Positions 10,205 to 19,594 of a stretch of 64,000 nt of DNA are shown here, in pieces (position 1 is the stretch's first letter; every line of letters begins with the position of its first letter). Source of the stretch: Prorocentrum cordatum. Its lineage: Eukaryota > Sar > Dinophyceae > Prorocentrales > Prorocentraceae. Position numbers and translations under genes: made by a program. The DNA lies in assembly GCA_963575745.1 (NCBI GenBank), contig CAUYUJ010018869.1, forward strand, positions 15,001-79,000. The letters run 5' to 3'. Below the pieces are notes generated by a model. The model searched no databases. It was not told the DNA's origin and was given only the letters and a program-made list of their open reading frames with translations.

Positions 10205-10265
10205 TCCAATGTCTTCTTCTTCCTTTCTTCCTCCTCCCCCTCCCCCTCCCCCTCCCCCTCCTCCT
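10205..10265. repeat. polypyrimidine tract
   Basis: A (CTTCTT/CCCCTC)n tract just inside kinase intron 2, matching in character the polypyrimidine DNA at the other end of the same intron (12070-12480). Confidence 0.8.
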
Positions 10266-10294
10266 CATTATCTCTATGATTGCCAGTGGGTTGT

Positions 10295-11027
10295 CGATAA
10301 ATTTGCTCTTCCTCAGTCTGCATCTGGTTCTGGCGTGGCTGTCCATGCTGACCTATGGCGCGCAATCCATGAGAAGGTTTAAGGACATTGGATATGAGCA
10401 CGTCCACGTCCATAAGATCAGGGCCTACCTATCAGAAGATGCTGAGCAGCAGTCTGCCTGGTGTACGTGTGCAAATGCTGTCGCAGATTGTGTGCCGAAC
10501 GCGGAGCTGCCCGACTGTCGACGAAGTGGCCCTGACGCGAATCAAGCGTAACAGTAACACAGTTACAGTTCTCGCTGAGTTTGTTGCGTATGTAGTGTCC
10601 AACGCCTTGAAGTTGTTCGAACGGTGTCCCAACCCAGTCTCCTCTCCTCTGGGCCCTCCTGCTCCTGGGTTGCATATTGGGGCTCCTCCTGTGGGGATCG
10701 GTCACCAAGTGGGCTGGGACACGAGAACTTCGAGGTACCGCTGTGTAGCCTGTTGGGCCTCCAGTCAGGACAAGATTTCCTTGTCCAGTGCCGAATGTCA
10801 AGCCACAGAGGGGCATGGCCTCGTGATCAGAGCATGTGGTCCTCATGTGTTCTGCCGCTCTTGCGGTGCTTACACTGCGACTACCGTGCCGTGGTGGAAA
10901 GTTCATGGCTGATATTACCAAGCGTAGGCTAGACAAGCTACTGCATGGACAAGATCCCCGGACAGGTGCAACATTGAAGGATGTAATTGTCCCTGTTCTT
11001 CGGGTCTTCGATGATCTCAGCGAGTAG
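10295..11027 (+). pseudogene. LINE-like tail: RNase H remnant and zinc ribbon
   Basis: Consecutive pieces read HADLWRAIHEKV, then HVHVHKIRAYLSEDAEQ and CANAVADC, the order seen at the carboxy end of RNase H in dinoflagellate LINE-like polyproteins (x-G-N-x-x-A-D). A two-Cys-pair segment follows (RCVACWA to FCRSCGAYT, 10740-10880), then ITKRRLDKLLHGQDPRTGAT and a stop at 11027. Frame changes near 10380 and 10910 mark it as dead. It lies wholly inside kinase intron 2. The family assignment rests on motif order only. Confidence 0.45.
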
Positions 11028-11639
11028 GGGCCTCCCGTGGATGTGGACCCCCCGTACTTGAGCATGCCTGTGCCGATGTATCGTGGGGCTCATCACCGTG
11101 TACGCAGCCGGATTGCTTGCAGTACAGTCGGCCAGTATTAGTAGGTCGGCCCTGCCAAGTCAAGGGTACCCTTGTGTCCTGTGCCTCGCGACCCGTGCCG
11201 CCTGCATTCCTATGGCAATGTGGCCCTCCGAAGGGTCTTTTGTCCTCTCGCGTGTCCTGTCCAATGAAGTCCGACTGTACAGCTTCCGGCTGTTTCGGTA
11301 GGGGAGCAGGAAGGTCAATGAGGACACGGTGCCCTGAGGTCGTAGGTGCCTCGCCATAGACGTTTGTCTCAGACTTGTTTTGTAGTGCACACGTGGCGCG
11401 GGCAAGCGTGGAGCAGGGGATGCTCACCATATATGACCCGATCCCCCGTCACAGAGGCAGTGCTGTGGCGCCGCCGCCGTGCACACTGCGCTCGAGAGCA
11501 TGAAACTACATCCGCTCCGATCCCCTTTCGCTCCACATACGTGGGGAGCAGGAATCGGGTATGGCCAGGACCCCGGGTAAGGGGACCCGGTCAGTGGTAG
11601 GGCCCCGGAGCCTTCGAATTGGCCAGAATCACTAAACCA

Positions 11640-11760
11640 GGTTTGCCATAACTGATGTTTTTTCGGGTGACGGCAGTGCCGGTTAGTGGACATGGGACGG
11701 GGGGGCTCCCCCAGTACAGATCACTAAACCAGGTTCCACTAAACCCAGTTCTACCAACGC
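11640..11760. repeat. ACTAAACCAGGTT repeat pair
   Basis: ATCACTAAACCAGGTT occurs at 11629 and 11721, and ACTAAACCCAGTT at 11738. It resembles ACTAAACCACGTT of the H family (283). The stretch 11028-11630 contains no convincing gene. Confidence 0.45.
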
Positions 11761-11771
11761 CCGAAGGAAGG

Positions 11772-11812
11772 GCAACGGGGACACGGTGCCCAGGGCACCG
11801 TGTCCCCGTTGC
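11772..11812. repeat. perfect 41-bp palindrome
   Basis: Arms of 20 bp (GCAACGGGGACACGGTGCCC and its exact complement) surround a single A at 11792. It could extrude as a cruciform or fold as a near-loopless hairpin in RNA. Confidence 0.9.
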
Positions 11813-11972
11813 TGGGGTCGTCGGGGTCGTCGGGGTCGTCGGGGTCTCGCGACTCCAGCGGTTGCCGCGCGTGCGGCCCGGAGGGCCGGCTCTGCCCGGG
11901 CCTGCGGCGCCCGCCCCTGCTGCAGGCGGGCCGTCGCTGTTTCACCGTCGCCGTCGTGCTCGTCGTCGTCGT

Positions 11973-12006
<34 letters not shown>

Positions 12007-12010
12007 TTTG
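11813..12010. repeat. GTCGGG and CGTCGG short arrays
   Basis: (GTCGGG)n at 11817-11846 and (CGTCGT/CGTCGG)n at 11962-12004. No gene is seen between. Confidence 0.75.
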
Positions 12011-12059
12011 TCTTTTTGAGGACTCGGCCCCCAAGCGCGGGCCTCGCCACCAGTTAGGC

Positions 12060-12480
12060 CAGAGTCAGAGTCAGAGTCCTCCTCCTTCTCTTCTTCCACC
12101 TCCGTCCCCTTCGCCCCCTTCATCCTTTCTTTTCTTCTCCACCTCCCTCCGCCTCCCTCTGCTTCTCTCTTCTCCTCGTGCTCCGGCAGCTCCCTGCCTC
12201 CTGCACCCTGCCTTCTGCTCTTGCTCCCCTCCTCCACAATCGTCGCGCCTTCCTCCTCCCTTTCCTTCTCCCGCTTCTTGCCCTCCTGACTCCTCCTCTT
12301 ATCTCCGGCCTCCTTCCTCCTTCTGCCCTTCCTCCTCCTTCCTCCTTCTCTTCTTCTTCCTCTTCCCTCCTCCTTCTTCGTCCTGCCTCGTTTTTCCTCC
12401 TCCTTCCTCCTTCCCCCTCCTCATTCTTCATCTTTTTCATCCCTCCTCATTTCTCCTTCTCCTCCTCCTCCTCTCCCCCT
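12060..12480. repeat. long polypyrimidine tract before kinase exon C
   Basis: About 400 bp of CCTCCTTCTC-type DNA. After 12191 there is essentially no AG dinucleotide up to the exon, which makes the 3' boundary of intron 2 unusual. Confidence 0.85.
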
Positions 12481-12482
12481 CG

Positions 12483-12704
12483 GTGTCTTACCTTCACGAC
12501 ATGCAGGTGGCGCACCTGGACCTCCACGGGAAGAACATCATGGTCGACGCCGCCTCGGCGAGTGCCGACGGCGCCGCCGCCGCCGTCAGGTCGATCAAGG
12601 TCGTCGACTTTGGCAGCGCCAGGATGTTCACACTAGAGGAGGCCGACCAGCGTGTCCACTGCCTGGACGACCTCATGCGCGTAATCCTGCCGCCGGAGCG
12701 CGGG
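12483..12704 (+). CDS. protein kinase, exon C (catalytic loop, DFG, PPE)
   Basis: This 74-codon exon completes helix E (SYLHDMQ) and encodes the catalytic loop HLDLHGKNIMV, with the catalytic Asp at 12519-12521. The Arg of the usual H-R-D is Leu. It continues with VVDFGSARMF (metal-binding Asp at 12606-12608) and LPPERG, which fits the A-P-E segment of subdomain VIII. The 5' junction lies within the repeated CTCGGTG, and no AG is available there. The 3' end GGG|GCAGTC is a GC donor in phase 0. A GGA array follows in the intron. The changed H-R-D suggests an atypical regulation of the activation loop. Confidence 0.78.
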
Positions 12705-12711
12705 GCAGTCG

Positions 12712-13530
12712 AAGGAGGAGGAGGAGGAGGAGGAGGCTCATGAGCAGATTCTGGAGATTCGATGAGGGAAGCTTACGGCACAAAGTGACATCCTAATGAT
12801 TAGCAAGCCTGCTTGAGCTTTGGGATCGCTCAGCCTGGCTGAAAGCCTCGGGTCCGAGTCCCGACGACATATTCGCCTGAGAGTCACTCGCTTCCCGCGG
12901 AGTTCGGGGTCTCTGAGCAAGTTTCCGATGAGGTCGTTTCAGCGAGTTACGAGCATGCCGCAGGAAGCCTCCTCAGGCATGGCCGCATCGAGCACGCGAG
13001 GAGTGCGGACGGCGTCGGATCCTGCTCGCACTGCCACATAGTGGAACATCACGGCCAGAGCCACGGGCCCCATCTGCCTGCGCCATTTCTCGAGCCCGAT
13101 CGATCTGTGAGGGTCACTTACGTTGCATCTTCGGGACCTCGCCTGTCCCCCAAAATTGGTGCCTTTTCTCGTGCCCGACGCGGGCCCGATGCGGACTCGA
13201 CGCGGATCTGGCGCGGATTCGACGCGGATTCGACACGGATTCGACACGGATCCGACGAGTCCGACATGGATTCGACACTGATTCGACGCGGATAGGGCCG
13301 CGACGGGACAGACAAGGTCCCACGAGGATGCAGCATAAGGTCGCCTGGCCCGAAACCGGGCGAAGGCGCGCGGCTCGAAGAAGTCGAGACGCCAGGATCT
13401 CAGAAGGGGCCCCTCGGATCGTGCTCGCCAGAGCCACGCCACACCGCAGGGCCGTGCGAGAGGTGTCGGCCGTTCTTGGACGTCGCGGTCGGCAGCTCCA
13501 GAGACAGAGAGACTCTGACGAAGCGACGGT
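12712..13530. other. kinase intron 3, first half; possible minus-strand exon
   Basis: A short GGA run is followed by DNA whose minus strand reads EKWRRQMGPVALAVMFHYVA and on to MPEEASCGMLVTR (about 13100-12945), then a stop. It has protein-like composition but no splice support and no recognised family. From 13185 to 13290 a GATTCGACACG minisatellite is present. Confidence 0.35.
13185..13290. repeat. GATTCGACACG 11-12 bp minisatellite
   Basis: About eight diverged units of GGATTCGACACG and related forms lie head to tail. Confidence 0.8.
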
Positions 13531-13885
13531 AAGTTCGTGTCGTGTCGACCGGTGGCGACCCCGCCGCCAGCGCTCCGTGTCGAACGCCGTCGGCGCCCCA
13601 GAATTGTCAGGAGAGAAAGAAACACACAGACACAATTGATCGTCGACTCCCAGGAAAATATGGGAAAATATGGGAAGTGGGGGGGAAGACAAAAACCCAA
13701 AAAATATGGGAAAATATGGGGAGTCCTGTTATTAGTGTGTATTTTTTTGTGTGTCCCAGGGCCCCTTCAAATTGGTCGATGTTGAACGATCTGACGTTTC
13801 GGAAGCGGCCGATCGTTCCAGGTTGAACGACCCCCGCGGTGTCAGGAACCAGCGCCGACGTCGGCACGACACGAACCTGCCGTAC
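13530..13885. mobile_element. D-family inverted-repeat element, copy 1 (interrupted)
   Basis: The left end GTAAGTTCGTGTCGTGTCGA and, inverted, the right end TACGGCAGGTTCGTGTCGTG form the D-family termini. A separate O-family element (13610-13773) is nested inside. The left end itself starts with a perfect GTAAGT donor. Other copies lie at 37091 and 39904. Confidence 0.6.
13610..13773. mobile_element. O-family short element nested in D copy 1
   Basis: It shares ATCGTCGACTCCCAGGAAAA and GTGTGTCCCAGGGCCCCTTC with 18704-18855, with AAATATGGGAA repeats between. It has no coding capacity. Confidence 0.6.
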
Positions 13886-13924
13886 GTACCTCCTGGGCTG
13901 GAGGAGTTCGTAGGCAAAGCTGTG

Positions 13925-13952
13925 GCAGGTGTCGTCGTCGTCGTCGCCCTCC

Positions 13953-13990
<38 letters not shown>

Positions 13991-14085
13991 TGCCTCCTCG
14001 TCGTCCTCGTCGGCGTCCTTGCCGTCGTCGTCTGCGTCGCCGCCGTCGGCGTCGTCAGTCGTCGGCGGCCTCGTCGTCGTCTTAG
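13925..14085. repeat. GTC triplet array
   Basis: (GTCGTC)n with GCC and CTC variants, directly upstream of kinase exon D. Confidence 0.85.
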
Positions 14086-14104
14086 TCTTTGCCCTCCCGA
14101 GGAG

Positions 14105-14209
14105 TGCGTCCGCGGCGAGGACGGCGCCTCTCCGCCGGCGTGCGACGTCTTCGCGGTGGGGCTCCTGGCCGCGGGCCTCGCCGCAGGCCGCCCGTGGTTC
14201 ACCGCCGAG
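14105..14209 (+). CDS. protein kinase, exon D (helix F region)
   Basis: This 35-codon exon reads RGEDGASPPACDVFAVGLLA and AGRPWFTAEA. The Asp of DVFAVG fits the invariant Asp of subdomain IX (D-x-W-x-x-G), with the x-x-x-G-R-x-P-F-type end of helix F. The acceptor is CGAGGAG|TGC (AG at 14103-14104) and the end GCCGAG|GCTCGC is a GC donor; both are phase 0 and match exon C. A final exon with the subdomain XI Arg was searched for between 14640 and 15000 and not recognised. Confidence 0.65.
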
Positions 14210-14234
14210 GCTCGCCCGGGGGGGGGGTCGCCCG

Positions 14235-14314
14235 GGAGGACGAGGAGGACGAGGAGGAGGAGGAGGACGAGGAGGAGGAGGAGGAGGAGGAGGAAGAGGA
14301 GGAGGAGGAGGAGG
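14235..14314. repeat. GGA/GAGGAG array
   Basis: A purine triplet array directly after kinase exon D. Confidence 0.85.
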
Positions 14315-14460
14315 AACCCCCCTGGGTTGGTGCTGGTGTCAGTTTCCAAGCCTCCCATTTTCTGCCCTCTCTCGGCCACCCGGCGGGGCCGCGGTCGGGC
14401 CGGTAGGCCCCGGGAAGCACGGGCCCGGGCGGAAAACTGCACCAGTCGGAACCCAGGAGG
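14315..14460. mobile_element. N-family element, copy 1
   Basis: The left end AACCCCCCTGGGTTGGTGCT is mirrored by GGAAAACTGCACCAG and GGAACCCAGG at the right. It is followed with no gap by an A-family element; the same N+A pair occurs at 16869-17184. Confidence 0.6.
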
Positions 14461-14639
14461 TCACCACCCACCAAACCACCCCAACCCAACCCGAAGCCCT
14501 CAATTTGCCCTCCATGTCCAGTGGGGGGGAAGGTCGGGGAACGTTGACAGAACACATGGTGTCCGTACCCCCCCCCAACCCGAAATTCGGTTCAAATTCG
14601 GGTCTTCGGGTTGGGTTGGGGTGGTCTGGTAGATAGTCA
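14461..14639. mobile_element. A-family element, copy 1
   Basis: Terminal inverted repeats are ACCACCCACCAAACCACCCC at the left and, inverted, ACTATCTACCAGACCACCCC at the right, each continuing AACCCAACCCGAA. It is 179 bp with no coding capacity. Other copies lie at 17017 and 31697. Confidence 0.75.
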
Positions 14640-15027
14640 GGGCAGGCCACGCCTGGAGCCGCCTGGGGGTCTTGAGGTGGCCCAACAGGAGGAGGATTCA
14701 AGAAGAGCCCCCAAAGATGGTCGGGGGGCGACGTCTTGCGATCGTCTCTTGAGCACGTGCTGTTTCTCGCCCAAGATCCGCCTGCAGGAGGCCATGCCCG
14801 ACCTCAGTCTGAGGTGGCCCAGCACACGCCGGTCGTTGACAGGAGGTATCTCTTTTTGTTGCCCAGGTCCCGATTTGCTTTCGCCGCCTTCCTGCTTCAA
14901 GAGTCGAGAGCGGTTTTCCCTCCCCAGGGCCGGGTTTCCATCCCGAGCTGTTTCCTGACGGCTCCGAGGCCCAGCGAGGCCCCCGAAGGCCGCAAGCGGT
15001 GCTTTTCCTGTTGGTTGGCCGTTTTTA
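14640..15027 (+). other. no recognised gene; possible splice-like signals
   Basis: Protein-like text KIRLQEAMPDLSLRW occurs near 14775-14820, and a TTTTTGTTGCCCAG acceptor-like site ends at 14869. Neither could be tied to the kinase gene. Confidence 0.25.
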
Positions 15028-15179
15028 GGGGGCCACGTGCGAACCCTACCCCTGCCCCCCCACGATTTCTGAGGGGGAGGGTGGGGTTCACCTCGCTCGG
15101 GAGCTCCTGGACGAAGTGAACCCCACCCTCCCCCTCAGAAACCGTGGGGGGGTGGGGGTGGGGTTCGCACGTGGCCCCC
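15028..15179. mobile_element. long near-perfect hairpin (MITE-like)
   Basis: Two arms of about 66-68 bp, starting GGGGGCCACGTGCGAACC and ending with its complement, enclose a loop of fewer than 20 bases around CTCGGGAGCTCCTGGA. The arms differ at only a few positions, so the insertion is recent or maintained. It has no coding capacity. Confidence 0.85.
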
Positions 15180-15529
15180 CAGTCCCTCCTCCTCGGAGGG
15201 CGGGCGGAGGCCCAGTCCGCTCCCGGCGTCTGCCCGCTGCGCGGCGCTGCCCGCTCCCCTCCGGCCGGCGGGCCCCGCTGCCGGCCAGCGGGAAGGGCGG
15301 GCAGGCTCGAAGCTCCGGCTTTTTTCGGAGGCCCAGACGTTGACTGAAGGTCGCTTGGGGGGCAGCGTTGTTCCCAGGGCCAGATCCCAATACGCTCAGC
15401 CAGCGCGCTTGATCCGTCAATAGCGCAATGCTTACGACACCCATTCGCGACAAGTTCGGACCTTAGGTTTGCTCTTACCAACGATTGGGCTGCTAAGGTT
15501 TGCTTGCTCTTACGCTACGAGCATGGTCT

Positions 15530-15668
15530 CCTCCTCCGTCGCCCCAGAAACACAGATCGCGTTCGCTGCCCCTCAGCGAGCTGAAAGACGTTGACACCAG
15601 CACCAACATCGGCGTCGTTCCCTCCACCGAGGGAGCAAGGTCCCAATCTCGGTGGCGGTGGTGGTAAT
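15530..15668 (+). CDS. possible short exon, unknown
   Basis: The frame reads HRSRSLPLSELKDVDTSTN and continues to about 15663, where AATCTCG|GTGGCG could be a donor. The composition is protein-like, with an SR-type run. There is no family, no confirmed acceptor, and low certainty. The DNA between 15180 and 15530 shows no gene. Confidence 0.22.
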
Positions 15669-15732
15669 ATTCTGGCTGCCCAGGCGGCCGACAGATCACC
15701 ACCAACACTGAAACCCAGGATCATCTTTGATG

Positions 15733-15872
15733 GGCCGATTGTCCACCACCACTACCATAGGTAGGAGAGGGAGGGAGGGAGGAAGGAGGAGGAGGAGGAG
15801 GAGGAGGACCCCCCCAGCCTTCCTTCTCCCCCGCCCTACTTATGGTAGTGGTGGTGGAAAATTGTTGACGCT
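15733..15872. mobile_element. C-family hairpin element, copy 1
   Basis: The left arm CCACCACCACTACCATA (15741-15757) is complemented by TATGGTAGTGGTGGTGG (15840-15856), around a GGA array and its CT-rich partner. It is related in inverse orientation to 22500-22690. Confidence 0.75.
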
Positions 15873-16007
15873 TCGCGTATCCCCACCAGCCCATCCAGAA
15901 ACGATGCTCAGGGGAGTTGAGGTGATCAGGGAAGTCGGGGAGCATGCAGAATAACAAAGGGCGGGGGAAGCTGTCACAGACCCCGAGAGGGGGAGGATGG
16001 AAGAGGA

Positions 16008-16135
16008 GTCGTCGTCGTCGTCGTCGTCGTCGGAGGAGGAGGAGGAGGAGGAGGGGGAAGAGGAGGAGGAGGAGGAGGAGGAGGAGGACGGAGAAGGAGG
16101 AAGAATCGGAGGAGGAGGAGGAGGAGGGGAAGGAG
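16008..16135. repeat. GTC and GGA triplet arrays
   Basis: (GTC)n at 16009-16032 joins (GGA)n to 16130. No gene is present. Confidence 0.85.
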
Positions 16136-16710
16136 CTTCTTGGGGGTCTTTTGAGGGCCTCTTGGAGGGCTTTTTGGGCGCCTTGGGGCATCTTGGGCGC
16201 CTCTTGGGACCCTCTTGAGGCGCTCTGGGGAGCCTTCGGGGCGCTTTTGGGGCCATCTTGGAGGGAGTCGATCAAACAAGAGGGGGGGTTTAATTAGCGC
16301 CCCCCCTCGGAAGCCCCTAAAATCGCCTCTTGGACCCCTCTTGGAACGCTCTTGGAGTGCTCTTGGGCGCTCTTGGGGCCGTCTTGGGGCTCTTTTGGGG
16401 CTCTCTTGGGGCCCTCTTGGGCCATCTTGGAGCCATCTCCAGGCCTCGGATGGCCATCGGAAGCGAAAAGGCGAGAAAGCAAAAATCATTGATTTTCCTT
16501 AGGTTTTGGGACGATTTTGGCCTCTTCGGGGCCTCCTTGGGGAGCTGTTTGGCCACTTGGAGTTATCTTGGGGCCGTCTTTGGGCTTCTTGGAACCATCT
16601 TAGGAGCCATCGTGAGCGATCTTGCGCTATCTTGAGCCATCTTGGAGCTCATCTTGGGTTCTCTGAGGCGCTCTTGGAGCCGTCTTGGGCCATCTTGGAC
16701 GCTCTAACTA
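16136..16710. repeat. TCTTGGG 10-11 bp periodic array, block 1
   Basis: TCTTGGGGGTC and related units repeat every 10-12 bp, for example TCTTGGGGCTC and TCTTGGGCCA. This is the same sequence class as the large array at 42.8-47.6 kb. There is no coding evidence. Confidence 0.75.
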
Positions 16711-16868
16711 CCCGCGGCCCCCCCCGTCCAGGTCCAGGGGAGGGGGTAGGGGGAGGGGTAAACCCCTCCCCAAGGGGGAAGAGGGAGGGGTGGAAGAGGA
16801 TCTGTTCTAGACCACCTACGCCCAGAGGGCTGGTGGGATTTGCCCATCAATCTTCCCCTGGTGGAGGC

Positions 16869-17016
16869 AACCCCCCTGGGTTGGTGTTGGTGTCAGTTTC
16901 CAAGCCTCCCATTTTCTGCCTCCTCTCGGCCACCCCGGGGCCGCGGTCGGGCCGGGAGGCCCCCCGTGAAGAACGGGTCCAGGCGGAAAACTGCACCAGG
17001 CGTGGAACCCAGGAGG
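16869..17016. mobile_element. N-family element, copy 2
   Basis: The same ends as 14315-14460 (AACCCCCCTGGGTTGGTGTT; right end GGAAAACTGCACCAGG), again abutting an A element. Confidence 0.6.
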
Positions 17017-17184
17017 TCACCACCCACCAAACCACCCCAACCCAACCCGAAGGCCCAAATTTGACCTCCATTTCCAGTGGGGGGGGGTCGGGGAACGTCG
17101 ACAAAAACACGTATGGAACCCTTACCCCCCCCAACCCGAAGTTCGGGCCTTCGGGTTGGGTTGGGGTGGTCTGGTAGGTAGTCA
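17017..17184. mobile_element. A-family element, copy 2
   Basis: It has A-family terminal repeats (ACCACCCACCAAACCACCCC / inverted ACTACCTACCAGACCACCCC). The flanks show TCAC at both edges. Confidence 0.72.
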
Positions 17185-17514
17185 GTCACCCCCACGTACT
17201 CATACTGTATGTGCGTCGCCCCCCCTCCAGGGGCGACGCGCGCAGCGAGGAGTCTTATAGTATATGCGTCGTGACGGGCGCTCTCTGGCCACACCGCTGG
17301 GGAGACGATGCACTACAAGATGGGTATACGATGTGTTCGGTTCGGACGCGCGCCTCCATGGAGGACATGTAGTGTTAGTATGTCCCTGTGCGTCCCTCGA
17401 TTTTTTTGAGGGGGTTTTGCCTCACCCCCCCCCCTCCTCCTGCCCAGCCAGTTCGGGACAGCCAGTCAGTTCAGACAGGGGCCGCCGAGGGCCGCCGAGG
17501 GGCTGCCGAAGTCC

Positions 17515-17610
17515 TCCTCCTCCTCCTCCTCCGCCTCCCTCCTCCTCCTCCTCCTCCTCCTCCTCCTCCTCCTCCTCCTCCTCCTCCTCCTCCTCCTCCT
17601 CCTCCCCCAG
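17515..17610. repeat. CTC triplet array
   Basis: An almost pure (CTC)n of about 90 bp. The flanking DNA 17190-17515 shows no convincing gene. Confidence 0.9.
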
Positions 17611-17699
17611 GTCGGGGAGCGTCCCAGCCAGTTCCGACGCCCCGGCCGCCGGCACAGGCCGCCGCGGCGCGCCACAGGTCGAGGTCCGCCGAGGAAGAC

Positions 17700-17885
17700 G
17701 TCGGGCCTGTCCCCTTACAGGGGGATTTTCGACGAAAAATAAGAAATACCCCCAAAAGGCCCCAACGTGGCAACAAAAATGCTCAAAACATCGTCCCCAG
17801 GCTTTTTTTCGACTACTTTTTTGATTATTTTTGGTGTATTTTTTATGTTCCGTCGAAAATCCCCCCGTAGGGGGACAGGCCCGAC
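17700..17885. mobile_element. I-family element, copy 1
   Basis: The ends GTCGGGCCTGTCCCCTTACA and, inverted, GTCGGGCCTGTCCCCCTACG continue as a shared GGGGGATTTTCGACG stem of about 35 bp. The interior is AT-rich. Related copies lie at 29713 and 40993. Confidence 0.8.
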
Positions 17886-17959
17886 TTAAGCCGAGGAGCG
17901 GGGGGCGGAGAGGGCGCGTCGGCCCTGTTCCCACCGCCCGCCGGGTCGATGCCAGGGCT

Positions 17960-18150
17960 CAATCCGACTCCTCCAATCCTCGATTCGATTCGATTTCGGT
18001 GGCTTCCGATTTCGATCCGATGCGCCTGGAGATTCCGACCTGGGTTCCGATTTCTTGTTGGCGATCCCCGCCGAATCGACTTTTCCCGACTCGGCTGCCG
18101 AGTTCCGCCGATGCGATTCATTTCGATCGCCGATCCAACTTATCGATGCG
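17960..18150. repeat. degenerate GATTCC/GATTCG satellite
   Basis: Motifs CGATTCGATT, TTCCGATTTCGATCCGATG and relatives recur every 10-20 bp. No gene is seen from 18150 to 18700 either, only GC-rich low-complexity DNA. Confidence 0.55.
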
Positions 18151-18703
18151 ATTCTGGGCTCTCTCTCCCGGCCGATACCTTCCCCAGCCATCACGACGCT
18201 GTGGCGAAGAAGGATCGGGCTGCTACTACTGCTGCTGCTCCCCTTGCGCGGACGTTCCCAAGAGAGGGGAGATCGCGCCGCAGCGCGTCTTTGGCTCGCG
18301 CCCGGCCGCTGCGCCCACATTCTCACGTTCTCACACAGCACCCGTGCTTCTGACACTCGCATGGGGTGGGTGGGAAGGGTCGAGCTTGGGTGAGGGGAAA
18401 GGTCGAGGCGGGGTGGAGGGGCGGAGAGGGAGAGGAGCGAGGGGTAGGGGGGGGGACTGCTGCAAGTGCGCCTCGGCGGGGCCGTCCACGACCCGACAGA
18501 CAGCGACGCCGTCAGTGACCTCCCTGGTCGGAGCCTCGACCTTCTGATTCTACAGCCGGCGGCGGAGCCATTGCGCGCGCCCCCCCCCGAGCGCTGCGAC
18601 CCAGCCTCCGTCGGCCCAGCCTTCGTCCTCTGGACGGAGGCCTGGCGTGGAGGGGCGTCGAGGGGGGAGGAGAGGGGCGGCGGTGAGGGGGGTGGATCGG
18701 AGA

Positions 18704-18855
18704 AAGCACACAGGCACAACTAATCGTCGACTCCCAGGAAAATGTAGGAAAATATGGGAAGCGGGGGGGAAGGCGAAAACCCAGAACATATGGGGAAATA
18801 GGGTGAATCCTTGGATTTGTGGCTATTGATGTGTGTGTCCCAGGGCCCCTCCAGA
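18704..18855. mobile_element. O-family element, copy 2
   Basis: It matches 13610-13773 (CGTCGACTCCCAGGAAAAT; right end GTGTGTCCCAGGGCCCCT). Confidence 0.6.
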
Positions 18856-19590
18856 AGGGACGAGAGGAGTGGTGAGGGGAGAAGTGGAGGGACAGACTGG
18901 AGAGACTGGCGGAAGGTCAGGTGGGGCGAGGGGTGGGTGGGCGGGAGGGGGCGGGGCGCGCGTGACGGTCGAGGGTCAAGGCTTTCGAGGTTTGAGGATC
19001 GAGGTGTCTGAAGTTTTTTTGACCCGCTGCTGACCACCGAGGCCGCCAATGGGGAGGTTCGAGGCCTTCGAGCGAGGGGAGAGAGGAGAGAGATAGGAAT
19101 GGACGGGATGGGAGGGCCCCCTGCTCCTCCCTGCTCCCGCGTCCCCTTCTCGCTCCTCTTCTTCTTCTTACTCTTATGCTCCGCTCTCATCCTCTCCGCC
19201 TCCCGGGCAGAGGAGGGGCCTGACGACGGGCGGGGGCGGATGCTGGCATGTTCCCAAAGAGGTGGTCGGCATGAGCACGCCGGAGCTGTCAACTCTGGAC
19301 GGCGCCATCGCGCTCAGCTCCGCGGGGAAGGCGCATCTCCATTCAATGCTGTCCTTGTCTCCAGACTCGAGGCCGAACGCGAAGACATGCTTCGAGTCCC
19401 TGCCGCCAGTGGAGTGCTGGTTAGCTTGACGATTGCCAGCGTTGCTCAGGCTCGCCCATTGCGAGACCTTGGGCAATTCGGTATGCTCGTTGTTTTTTTT
19501 TCGCAGGGTGGAAGACATGATTCGAGGAGCAAATCATGATGTAAACATGAACCTGGCGCGACCCGAATTAGGGGAAAACTTTCTGTAGCA
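18856..19590. other. no recognised gene
   Basis: GC-rich DNA with GGGAGAGG runs, then mixed sequence to 19590. Open frames exist on both strands but none carries a recognisable motif. Confidence 0.4.
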
Positions 19591-19594
19591 TGGG

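Noticed and set aside
13100-13135. Minus-strand GTAAGT donor next to the GATTCGACACG minisatellite
   Set aside because: The nearest acceptor would give a 17-base intron, and no protein-like frame leads into it.
14640-15000. Last kinase exon with the subdomain XI Arg
   Set aside because: Several frames were read; none showed the D-P-x-x-R-x pattern in phase with exon D.
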